Below are positions 22,069 to 28,836 of a stretch of DNA of 28,836 nucleotides, in pieces. The position numbers and the translations under genes are program-made. Origin of the DNA: Bacteroidales bacterium UBA1757 (GTDB lineage: Bacteria > Bacteroidota > Bacteroidia > Bacteroidales > UBA1402); contig DCHH01000021.1 in assembly GCA_002315625.1 (NCBI GenBank), positions 14,380 to 43,215 of the forward strand, given 5' to 3'. Position 1 is the stretch's first letter, and each line of letters begins with the position of its first letter. The notes below the pieces were generated by a model, which did not search any database, had not been told where the DNA came from, and worked only from the letters and a program-made list of their open reading frames with translations.

Positions 22069-23475
22069 ATGCTTCTCATCCGTAACGCCACCGTAGTCAA
22101 TGAGGAACAAACATTTACGGGGGCAATTTTGGTTGACGGAGAGCGAATAAAGGATGTTTTCCATGGGGAGGACATCCCTTTTTCTGTAATACAGGCATCA
22201 GAACAGATAGATGCCGAAGGGTGTCTGCTACTTCCTGGAGCCATTGACATGCATGTCCATTTCCGTGATCCGGGGCTCACACATAAGGGGGACATGGCTA
22301 CAGAGTCGGCGGCGGCCGTTGCCGGTGGTGTCACCTCTTTCCTTGAGATGCCCAACACGAAACCTGCTACAGTTACGCTGGAGGACTGGGAGGCGAAGAT
22401 GGAGCGGGCTGCAGCCGTTTCCTCAGCCAATTACGGCTTCTGGATGGGGGCGACCAACACCAATCTGGAGGTTCTGAAAAAAGCCGATTATTCAAGAATA
22501 CCCGGCATCAAGCTTTTTATGGGTTCATCTACAGGAAACATGCTCGTGTCGCAGGCGGAATCAATTGAGAATCTCTTCCGTTTCTCTGCTGAAACAGGGG
22601 TGGTCGTGGCAGCCCATTGCGAGTCGGAACCGCTTATTCGAGCCCACCGGGAATCGCTTCTCCAGTCGATGGGGACGACCGATGACCTGCCGCTGTGGTG
22701 CCACCGCAGAATCCGCGATTCTAAGGTCTGCTACAGTAGTTCTTCCTTAGCTATTGAGATGGCTGAACGCCTCGGAGCACGACTTCACATTATGCATGTA
22801 TCAACTAAAGAAGAACTTTCACTTCTTGATGATAAACTATTAAAAGATAAGAAAATAACAGCTGAAACATGTCCCCATTATCTCTGGTTTGCAGAGGTGG
22901 GAGGACGGGTGCTGCTGCCCGACGGAAATGAAATCTGTAACCCGTCAATAGGTGGGGCGGCATTCAAATGCAATCCCGCAATCAAGGGGGTATCAGATCG
23001 TGAGGCGCTGCGTCAGGCGGCAGCTTCCTGTCTGATAGATACTTTTGGAACCGACCATGCTCCACATCTTCCTGCGGACAAACAGGGAGGTGCGTTGAAG
23101 GCCGCTTCCGGGACGCCGTCCGTGCAGTTCTTCCTTCCGTTGCTGCTCGATTGTCTTTCAGCGGAAACTGTTGTCCGCAAGGCTTCGCACAACCCCGCTT
23201 CACTGCTCGGAATCGAGGGTAGGGGGTATATTAGAGATGGTTATTTTGCAGACCTGGTCCTGGTCCGCCCCGGAGTTTCATGGACTGTTCGTGCAGAAGA
23301 TGTCATGGGGCCTTGCGGCTGGTCGCCCTACGAAGGGGTGACGCTGCATCACCGTGTGGAGCGTTGTTTCGTCAACGGGGTACAGTCGTATAATTATCAG
23401 AAGAATCCGCATCAGGTATTGTCCGGGAATCAAAAAAGTATTACTTTTGCGCGCCGAAATCCTTTCGGCGTATAA
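22069..23475 (+). CDS. pyrC: Dihydroorotase
   Basis: This 468-residue cytosolic amidohydrolase interconverts carbamoyl-aspartate and dihydroorotate in pyrimidine biosynthesis. Metal ligands His62 and His64 lie in DMHVHFRDPG. The lysine in GIKLFMGSSTGNM is in the place of the bridging carboxylated lysine of class I enzymes. AHCESE, ETCPHYLWF, CNPAIKG and FGTDHAPH (metal-binding Asp329) complete the active site, arguing for an active enzyme and not an inactive DHOase-like protein. The length fits class I DHOases of Bacteroidota (usually about 450 residues). It lies 1 nt downstream of the glycosyltransferase gene, so they share a transcript. Its last 60 nt contain a promoter and hairpin that appear to belong to ppdK. 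Confidence 0.93.
   Translation: MLLIRNATVVNEEQTFTGAILVDGERIKDVFHGEDIPFSVIQASEQIDAEGCLLLPGAIDMHVHFRDPGLTHKGDMATESAAAVAGGVTSFLEMPNTKPATVTLEDWEAKMERAAAVSSANYGFWMGATNTNLEVLKKADYSRIPGIKLFMGSSTGNMLVSQAESIENLFRFSAETGVVVAAHCESEPLIRAHRESLLQSMGTTDDLPLWCHRRIRDSKVCYSSSSLAIEMAERLGARLHIMHVSTKEELSLLDDKLLKDKKITAETCPHYLWFAEVGGRVLLPDGNEICNPSIGGAAFKCNPAIKGVSDREALRQAAASCLIDTFGTDHAPHLPADKQGGALKAASGTPSVQFFLPLLLDCLSAETVVRKASHNPASLLGIEGRGYIRDGYFADLVLVRPGVSWTVRAEDVMGPCGWSPYEGVTLHHRVERCFVNGVQSYNYQKNPHQVLSGNQKSITFARRNPFGV
23418..23449 (+). promoter_or_regulatory. ppdK promoter inside pyrC 3' end
   Basis: ATTG (23418-23421), 20 nt, then TACTTTTG (23442-23449), an exact -7 match. Transcription would start near 23455, before the pyrC stop codon, giving a ppdK leader of about 78 nt. 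Confidence 0.6.
23452..23470 (+). other. Stable hairpin at 5' end of ppdK transcript
   Basis: A perfect 8-bp stem, CGCCGAAA (23452-23459) with TTTCGGCG (23463-23470), has a TCC loop. It overlaps the last codons of pyrC and lies at the predicted ppdK transcription start. No T-tract follows, so a 5'-stabilising structure fits better than a terminator. The hairpin is seen; its role is inferred. Confidence 0.55.
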
Positions 23476-23532
23476 ACTTGGCATATTTATAGAAAACGAA
23501 TATTTCATCACATTATAATATAGAACAAGAAC

Positions 23533-26253
23533 ATGAGTAAGAAAAGAGTTTACTTGTTTGGAAACAAGAAAGCCGATGGTAACGGCTCGATGCGTGAACT
23601 GCTGGGTGGCAAGGGTGCCAACCTGGCCGAGATGAACCTTCTGGGAATGCCGGTTCCTCCGGGATTCACCATCACTACAGAGGTTTGCACTGAGTATTTC
23701 GAAGTAGGTAAGGACGCAGTCGTAGCCGATATCAAGGCAGACGTCGAAGCAGCCATGAAAGAGACCGAAAAGGCCGTCAACGGCCCCAAGTTCGGTGATG
23801 CAGAGAATCCTCTTCTGGTTTCAGTCCGTTCAGGTGCCCGCGCTTCAATGCCCGGTATGATGGATACCATCCTGAACCTCGGTATGAACGACCAGGCTGT
23901 CGAGGTGGTTGCCAAGCGCAGCGGAAATCCCCGTTTCGCATGGGACTCATATCGTCGTTTCGTGCAGATGTACGGCGACGTGGTCTTAGGCATGAAGCCC
24001 GTCAAGAAGGAAGATGAGGATCCGTTCGAGGTCATCATCAACGAACAGAAGAAGAAACGTAACGTCAATCTCGATACTGAACTTACCACCGATGACCTCA
24101 AGGAGTTGGTAGTCAAGTTCAAGGCCGCCGTCAAGACTGTGACTGGCTGTGAATTCCCCGACGATCCCTGGCAGCAGCTGTGGGGTGCCATCTGCGCTGT
24201 GTTTGACAGCTGGATGAACGAGCGCGCCATCCTCTACCGCAAGCTCAATAAGATTCCGGCAGAATGGGGTACCGCTGTCAACGTACAGTCTATGGTATTC
24301 GGTAACATGGGCAACAATTCCGCTACCGGTGTTGCATTTACACGTGACGCTGCTACCGGTGAAGACATCTTTAACGGTGAATACCTTATCAATGCTCAGG
24401 GTGAAGACGTTGTGGCAGGTATCCGTACTCCGCAACAGATCACTATCGAAGGTTCACGCCGCTGGGCAAAGCGCCAGGGCTTGAGCGAAGAGGAGCGTGT
24501 GGCCAAGTATCCTTCACTTGAGGAATCAATGCCGCAGGCTTACAGGGAGCTGAATCAGATTCAGGAGAACCTTGAGAACCACAACAAGGATATGCAGGAT
24601 ATCGAGTTCACAATTCAGGACGGCAAGCTGTGGATGCTTCAGACCCGTAACGGTAAGCGCACGGGTGCTGCCATGGTGCGTATCGCCATGGAAATGCTCC
24701 ATTCAGGTATGCTGACCGAGCGTGAGGCCATCCTCCGTATCGAACCCGAAAAGCTCGACGAACTGCTTCACCCCGTCTTCAAAAAAGCCGCTCTTGCAGC
24801 TGCAAAGCCCATCACCAAGGGCCTTCCCGCTTCTCCGGGTGCTGCTACCGGTAAGATTGTCTTCTTTGCCGAGGATGCTGAAGTCATGGCAGAGCGCAAG
24901 GAAAAATGTGTTCTTGTCCGTATCGAAACCTCTCCTGAAGACCTCAAGGGTATGCACAGCGCCCAGGGTATCATGACTGCCCGTGGCGGTATGACCTCAC
25001 ACGCTGCCGTTGTTGCCCGTGGTATGGGTAAGTGCTGTGTCTCAGCCGCCAACGGTGTCAACATTGACTATCGCAACCGTACTCTTACCGTCGGTGGCGT
25101 TACCCTGCACGAGGGTGACTGGATGTCAATCGACGGTTCAACCGGTCTGGTCTATGCCGGACAGATTGAGACTCAGGCTCCTGAGCTCTCAGGTAACTTC
25201 GGTGAACTGATGACTCTGGCCGACAAGTACGCCCGTCTGAAAGTCCGCACCAACGCCGATACTCCTCATGATGCAGCTGTGGCCCGTTCATTTGGTGCTA
25301 CCGGTATCGGTCTGACCCGTACTGAACACATGTTCTTCGAAGGCGACAAAATCGTTGCCATGCGTCAGATGATTCTGGCCAAGGACGAAGCCGGTCGTCG
25401 CGAGGCCCTTGCCAAACTGCTTCCTCTGCAGTGCAACGATTTCTATGGAATTTTCAAGGCAATGCACGATCTGCCCGTTACCGTCCGTCTGCTTGACCCG
25501 CCACTTCACGAGTTTGTTCCTCACGATGAAAAGGGGCAAAAAGAGATGGCAGCCGTCATGGGCGTGACAGTTTCCGAAGTCCGTCAGCGTGTCGAGTCGC
25601 TCATCGAGCAGAACCCGATGCTGGGTCACCGTGGATGCCGTCTCGGCAACACCTATCCCGAAATCACCGAGATGCAGACCCGTGCTATCCTCTCTGCCGC
25701 TCTTGACCTCAAGGAAGAAGGTATCGCTGTATATCCCGAAATCATGATACCTCTTATCGGTACCGTTCAGGAGTTCAATGCCCAGAAGAAGGTTATTGAC
25801 GCTACCGCCGAGGCTTTGTTCGCAGAGCGCAACGACAAGATAGAGTACAAGGTAGGTACCATGATTGAGATTCCGCGTGCTGCCCTGACCGCCCAGCAGA
25901 TTGCCGAGTCGGCCCAGTTCTTCTCATTCGGTACAAACGACCTGACCCAGATGACTTTCGGCTACAGCCGCGACGATATCGCTTCGTTCCTGCCCATTTA
26001 TCTTGAGAAGGGTATCCTGAAGAACGACCCGTTCGCAGTCCTCGACCAGCAGGGTGTAGGCCAGCTTGTCAACATGGCAACTCAGAACGGACGTATCGCC
26101 AACCCGAACCTCAAGTGCGGTATCTGCGGTGAACACGGCGGTGAGCCTTCATCCGTTGAGTTCTGCCACCGTGTAGGTCTGAACTACGTGAGCTGCTCGC
26201 CTTTCCGTGTTCCTATTGCACGTCTGGCCGCCGCTCAGGCAGCTTTGAGATAA
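23533..26253 (+). CDS. ppdK: Pyruvate, phosphate dikinase
   Basis: This is a 906-residue enzyme converting pyruvate, ATP and phosphate reversibly to PEP, AMP and PPi, linking glycolysis and gluconeogenesis in anaerobes. The N-terminal ATP-grasp region shows GGKGANLAEMNLLGMPVPPG. The central swivelling domain has GGMTSHAAVVARGMG with the phosphorylated His near residue 490. The C-terminal TIM-barrel PEP/pyruvate domain has FGTNDLTQMTFGYSRDD and CGICGEHGG with the catalytic Cys at 862-865. The length is close to that of characterised bacterial and plant enzymes. Arginine codons are overwhelmingly CGT/CGC, which suggests high expression. It has its own promoter, an 80-nt leader with a hairpin, and a strong terminator, so it is probably monocistronic. 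Confidence 0.97.
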   Translation: MSKKRVYLFGNKKADGNGSMRELLGGKGANLAEMNLLGMPVPPGFTITTEVCTEYFEVGKDAVVADIKADVEAAMKETEKAVNGPKFGDAENPLLVSVRSGARASMPGMMDTILNLGMNDQAVEVVAKRSGNPRFAWDSYRRFVQMYGDVVLGMKPVKKEDEDPFEVIINEQKKKRNVNLDTELTTDDLKELVVKFKAAVKTVTGCEFPDDPWQQLWGAICAVFDSWMNERAILYRKLNKIPAEWGTAVNVQSMVFGNMGNNSATGVAFTRDAATGEDIFNGEYLINAQGEDVVAGIRTPQQITIEGSRRWAKRQGLSEEERVAKYPSLEESMPQAYRELNQIQENLENHNKDMQDIEFTIQDGKLWMLQTRNGKRTGAAMVRIAMEMLHSGMLTEREAILRIEPEKLDELLHPVFKKAALAAAKPITKGLPASPGAATGKIVFFAEDAEVMAERKEKCVLVRIETSPEDLKGMHSAQGIMTARGGMTSHAAVVARGMGKCCVSAANGVNIDYRNRTLTVGGVTLHEGDWMSIDGSTGLVYAGQIETQAPELSGNFGELMTLADKYARLKVRTNADTPHDAAVARSFGATGIGLTRTEHMFFEGDKIVAMRQMILAKDEAGRREALAKLLPLQCNDFYGIFKAMHDLPVTVRLLDPPLHEFVPHDEKGQKEMAAVMGVTVSEVRQRVESLIEQNPMLGHRGCRLGNTYPEITEMQTRAILSAALDLKEEGIAVYPEIMIPLIGTVQEFNAQKKVIDATAEALFAERNDKIEYKVGTMIEIPRAALTAQQIAESAQFFSFGTNDLTQMTFGYSRDDIASFLPIYLEKGILKNDPFAVLDQQGVGQLVNMATQNGRIANPNLKCGICGEHGGEPSSVEFCHRVGLNYVSCSPFRVPIARLAAAQAALR

Positions 26254-26279
26254 GTTACCCCTTTTTAGCACGATTTAAG

Positions 26280-26319
26280 TCGCGGGTGTCCACAATTATT
26301 GGACATCCGCGATTTTTTT
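26280..26319 (+). terminator. Intrinsic terminator of ppdK
   Basis: A 12-bp stem pairs 26280-26291 with 26301-26312 (one G-U pair) around a 9-nt loop, followed by seven T residues (26313-26319). This is the clearest rho-independent terminator in the window. Confidence 0.9.
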
Positions 26320-26329
26320 AGTATATTTG
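26298..26329 (+). promoter_or_regulatory. Promoter for HU operon overlapping terminator
   Basis: ATTG (26298-26301), 20 nt, then TATATTTG (26322-26329), an exact -7 match. The -33 element lies in the loop/3' arm of the ppdK terminator, and the spacer is the 3' arm plus T-tract. Transcription would start near 26335, about 35 nt before the ATG at 26370. Confidence 0.65.
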
Positions 26330-26369
26330 CGCCCAAAGGTCTAAATGTGCTTTCATAATACAAAGGGCG

Positions 26370-26726
26370 ATGAAGCAGAAGGATTTTATTAAGGCAGTGC
26401 AGCAGGAAACAGGCATGGATGCAGCACTTGTAGAGCAGCTGACCGTCGCTGTGACTGACGGTATTCGCGATATCCTTACAAACGGAGATAACCTGAGCAT
26501 TCAGGGCTTCGGCAGTTTTGAGGTGCGTCGCAAGGATGAGCGCCTTTCTGTGCATCCTGCTACTGGCAAGCGTTTTATGGTCCCCCCGAAAATCGTTCCT
26601 GTGTTCCGCCCCGGTGTGACGCTGAAAGACAGAATAAAGACTTTTACCCAGTCCGAACCTGATACGGTGGGTGATTCGGGCCTGACGGACGATATTGAAA
26701 CTTCAGATAATAACGATGGACAATAA
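26370..26726 (+). CDS. HU/IHF-family DNA-binding protein
   Basis: This is a 118-residue nucleoid-associated protein. Residues 1-90 form an HU/IHF domain: two N-terminal helices, the segment LSIQGFGSFEVRR (42-54), and the beta-arm tip HPATGKR with Pro63, the position that intercalates into and bends DNA. About 28 C-terminal residues (from QSEPDTVGDSG) form an acidic, probably disordered tail not found in standard 90-residue HU. The gene overlaps the next by 11 nt, and that gene encodes a second HU domain fused to a membrane anchor; a heterodimer between the two is plausible but unproven. Its promoter overlaps the ppdK terminator. Confidence 0.9.
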   Translation: MKQKDFIKAVQQETGMDAALVEQLTVAVTDGIRDILTNGDNLSIQGFGSFEVRRKDERLSVHPATGKRFMVPPKIVPVFRPGVTLKDRIKTFTQSEPDTVGDSGLTDDIETSDNNDGQ

Positions 26727-27795
26727 ATTGCTTCTTGCCGACTTGGTGCAGATTTTGGCCGACAAGGGGTTTCCCCGTAAGGAGGCTGAAGTTTTCGCCC
26801 GTTGCTTCTTCCAACAGGTCGAAAAGTGTGCTTTTGCCGGTGAAACGGTGAAAATAAATGGCTTGGGTACCTTCAAGCTGCAGAAGGTGGAGTCGCGAAA
26901 GAGCGTGAACGTCCATACTGGTGAGGAGTTTAATATTGATGAGCACTACAAATTTTCGTACGTGCCGGATGCCGACCTGAAAGAGGCTGTGAACAAGCCG
27001 TATGCCCATTTTGACAATGTCGAGGTGGATGAAACTCCTTCCTCGCCTCTGTTCAGTGTTTATGATTCTGAAAAGGCTTCCGGCGATGAAGTGAAGCCCG
27101 CTCAGCCCGTTGTGCCTGCTCCACCGGTTTCTATTCACAGGGATGCCGTGCCAGAACCTGAGGAAGGGACAGGTATGAATATGTCTTTGAACAGAGAGGA
27201 GATTGCTGCCGAGGAACCTGGCCCGGAATCAAGTCTTGTCGGTCTTGTTTTCAAGGTGCTGGGTACCTGCCTGCTGCTGGGAGGTATTATTTATATGTTC
27301 ATGCATTCTGAAAGCCGCAAGACCACCTATAAGGATGCCCCTCAGATTACTATTGTCAAGGATTCTGTGGATGTGGCGCCTGTGACGGCAAAGGTTGAAA
27401 AGCCCGCTGTTGAAAAGGTCGAAAAACCGGCCGAACAGACAACGATACAGGCTTCGACAAGTGTATCGGCTGCAACAGCTCCGGCATTGCAGACAGATAA
27501 TGACCTGATTCTTCTTATTGGCAGCGATCCCCTTACATGGGAAACAGCAACGAAGGTGAAGGTGAGGCGTGGTGACCGACTGGTAAATTTTTCATTGCAG
27601 AACTATGGGGAAAAGGTCTTCTGGACCTATCTCTACCTGGCCAACCGCGATATTCTTTCGAATCCAAACTCTCTTCCTGAAGGGACTGTCATCCGCATAC
27701 CCAAGGCTCCGAAGTCGGTCGTTAATGCAAACGACCCAGCTTCCCTGACCAAGGCGCGTGCAGTGGAAGTCCGTCTCAAGGAACGTTACGATTGA
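26716..27795 (+). CDS. Membrane-anchored HU-domain protein with LysM-like domain
   Basis: This 359-residue protein has an unusual layout. Residues 1-86 resemble HU (INGLGTFKLQKVESRK, then NVHTGEEFNIDEHYKF); the arm-tip proline of HU is replaced by Val66. Residues 87-172 are an acidic, proline-rich linker. Residues 173-196 (SLVGLVFKVLGTCLLLGGII...) form the only strong membrane segment. A low-complexity VEKPAVEKVEKPAE stretch lies at 227-240. Residues about 279-330 look LysM-like: VRRGDRLVNFSLQNYG, YLYLANRDI, NPNSLPEGTVIRIP. LysM domains bind peptidoglycan, so the protein might link DNA to the cell wall. Charges flanking the membrane segment (acidic before, basic after) do not favour the required N-in orientation, a real caveat. 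I chose ATG 26716; a TTG at 26695 is in frame but unnecessary. It overlaps the HU gene by 11 nt; moxR follows after 25 nt. Confidence 0.8.
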   Translation: MDNKLLLADLVQILADKGFPRKEAEVFARCFFQQVEKCAFAGETVKINGLGTFKLQKVESRKSVNVHTGEEFNIDEHYKFSYVPDADLKEAVNKPYAHFDNVEVDETPSSPLFSVYDSEKASGDEVKPAQPVVPAPPVSIHRDAVPEPEEGTGMNMSLNREEIAAEEPGPESSLVGLVFKVLGTCLLLGGIIYMFMHSESRKTTYKDAPQITIVKDSVDVAPVTAKVEKPAVEKVEKPAEQTTIQASTSVSAATAPALQTDNDLILLIGSDPLTWETATKVKVRRGDRLVNFSLQNYGEKVFWTYLYLANRDILSNPNSLPEGTVIRIPKAPKSVVNANDPASLTKARAVEVRLKERYD

Positions 27796-27820
27796 TATAG
27801 TCATTTATTATTAAATTACA

Positions 27821-28816
27821 ATGAATCAAACAGTTGATATTCGTGAACTCAACGCCCTGATTGAGCAGAAGAGTTCTTTCGTCGACATGATTACCATTGG
27901 CATGGACAAGGCAATAGTCGGACAGAAACATTTGGTAGAATCTCTGCTCATCGGTCTTCTGGCCGATGGACACATCCTTCTTGAAGGTGTCCCTGGACTG
28001 GCCAAGACCATGGCAATCAAGACTTTGTCGTCATTGGTACAGGCTAAGTTCAGCCGCATCCAGTTTACCCCCGACCTGCTTCCGGCAGATGTCATCGGTA
28101 CCATGATTTACAGCCAGAAATCAGAATCATTCTCGGTCAAGAAGGGCCCGATATTCGCAAACTTCATCCTTGCCGATGAAATCAACCGTGCTCCGGCCAA
28201 GGTGCAGAGTGCACTTCTTGAGGCTATGCAGGAGCGCCAGGTGACAATCGGAGAAGAGACTTTCAAACTGGACGAGCCGTTCCTTGTGATGGCTACCCAG
28301 AACCCTATCGAGCAGGAGGGAACCTATCCGCTGCCTGAAGCCCAGATGGACCGTTTCATGATGAAGGTCGTCATCGGCTATCCGCAGAAAGAGGAGGAGG
28401 GTCGTATCGTCCGCATGAACATTGGTGGCGAGCGTCCTCTTATCCAGCCTGTCCTCAAGTCGTCAGAAATTGTCGAAGCCCGCAATGTGGTGCGTCAGGT
28501 CTATATGGACGAGAAGATTGAGCGTTACATCGTTGACATTGTCTTTGCTACCCGTTTCCCGCAGGAGTATGGCCTGGAGAGCCTCAAGAATATGATATCC
28601 TACGGCGGCAGCCCCCGTGCCTCTATCAACCTGGCTCTGGCGGCCCGTGCATACGCTTTCATCAAGCATCGCGGATATGTCATTCCCGAAGATGTGCGCA
28701 CCGTTGCCCACGACGTGCTCCGTCACCGTATCGGCCTGTCGTACGAGGCTGAAGCCAACAACCTCACCTCCGACGAAATCGTGAGCGAAATCCTGAACGC
28801 CGTCCAAGTTCCTTAA
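27821..28816 (+). CDS. MoxR-family AAA+ ATPase
   Basis: This is a 331-residue cytosolic AAA+ ATPase of the MoxR (AAA_3) group, chaperone-like proteins that assemble or activate VWA-domain and metal-containing complexes. Walker A is GVPGLAKT (56-63), the lid-less GLAKT form typical of MoxR. Walker B is FILADEINRAP around 115-125, with the MoxR motif LLEAMQERQVTIG and sensor ATQNPIEQEGTYPLPEAQMDRF. The C-terminal helical lid includes GGSPRASINLALAARAYAF. In Bacteroidota moxR commonly heads an operon with DUF58 and VWA-domain (Bat) proteins needed for stress tolerance; only 20 nt of downstream sequence is visible here. The 25-nt spacing after the HU-LysM gene suggests co-transcription. Confidence 0.94.
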   Translation: MNQTVDIRELNALIEQKSSFVDMITIGMDKAIVGQKHLVESLLIGLLADGHILLEGVPGLAKTMAIKTLSSLVQAKFSRIQFTPDLLPADVIGTMIYSQKSESFSVKKGPIFANFILADEINRAPAKVQSALLEAMQERQVTIGEETFKLDEPFLVMATQNPIEQEGTYPLPEAQMDRFMMKVVIGYPQKEEEGRIVRMNIGGERPLIQPVLKSSEIVEARNVVRQVYMDEKIERYIVDIVFATRFPQEYGLESLKNMISYGGSPRASINLALAARAYAFIKHRGYVIPEDVRTVAHDVLRHRIGLSYEAEANNLTSDEIVSEILNAVQVP

Positions 28817-28828
28817 CCTGTATTATTC

Positions 28829-28836
28829 ATGAACGT
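28829..28836 (+). CDS. Possible start of next gene, truncated by window
   Basis: An ATG at 28829-28831 follows the MoxR stop by 12 nt and continues to the window edge. A DUF58-type protein would be the usual neighbour, but only eight bases are present, so this rests on spacing and synteny alone. Confidence 0.25.

Noticed and set aside
1..28836. CRISPR arrays, tRNA/rRNA genes, insertion sequences, integrases or phage genes
   Set aside because: No spaced direct repeats, cloverleaf-type sequence, transposase or recombinase reading frames were seen on either strand.

Overview
The window reads as a chromosomal segment of a member of Bacteroidota, most likely order Bacteroidales. Three lines of evidence support this. 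Upstream regions repeatedly carry the Bacteroidota -7 box TAnnTTTG with a loose TTG-type -33 element about 20 nt away. Shine-Dalgarno sequences are generally absent. The gene families (FucP-like permease, EttA, pyruvate phosphate dikinase, polyprenyl-phosphate glycosyltransferase next to dihydroorotase, HU plus HU/LysM proteins, MoxR) are typical of that group. Genus cannot be fixed from the sequence alone. Coding density is very high and no intergenic gap exceeds about 140 nt. I see no tRNA, rRNA, CRISPR array or insertion sequence.

Layout. (1) 51-3556: a sugar cassette of an MFS permease, an aldo-keto reductase and a zinc-dependent polyol-type dehydrogenase; together these could import an aldose, reduce it to an alditol and oxidise that to a ketose. 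(2) 3551-3701: a short intergenic region packed with five hairpins that ends in a promoter. (3) 3727-7643: tsaC-like gene, ettA, a family-6 glycosyltransferase and a family-11 alpha-1,2-fucosyltransferase, with gaps of 4 and 5 nt and a 4-nt overlap. The last two are the bacterial counterparts of the enzymes that build H and A/B blood-group antigens. (4) 7781-11522: recJ and recQ. (5) 11626-16952: a tight run of a short NfeD, kdsB (Kdo activation), an M16 peptidase homologue without its zinc site, a Wzx-type flippase and a GT2 glycosyltransferase. (6) 17074-17646 adk, converging on mfd (21200-17706, minus strand). (7) 21300-23475: polyprenyl-phosphate glycosyltransferase and dihydroorotase, divergent from mfd. 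(8) 23533-26253: ppdK, ending in a strong terminator. (9) 26370 to the end: an HU protein, an HU-transmembrane-LysM fusion, a MoxR ATPase, and apparently the first codons of another gene.

Functionally, housekeeping genes (DNA repair, nucleotide metabolism, translation) alternate with cell-envelope glycan genes: GT6, GT11, KdsB, flippase, GT2 and polyprenyl-P glycosyltransferase. The two points most worth following are the blood-group-like GT6/GT11 pair attached to a translation-factor operon, and the HU-TM-LysM protein, whose architecture could tether the nucleoid to peptidoglycan. Also notable are two terminator U-tracts that run directly into promoter -7 boxes, an M16 homologue with all three HxxEH residues replaced, and an mfd gene that begins with TTG almost at its predicted transcription start.
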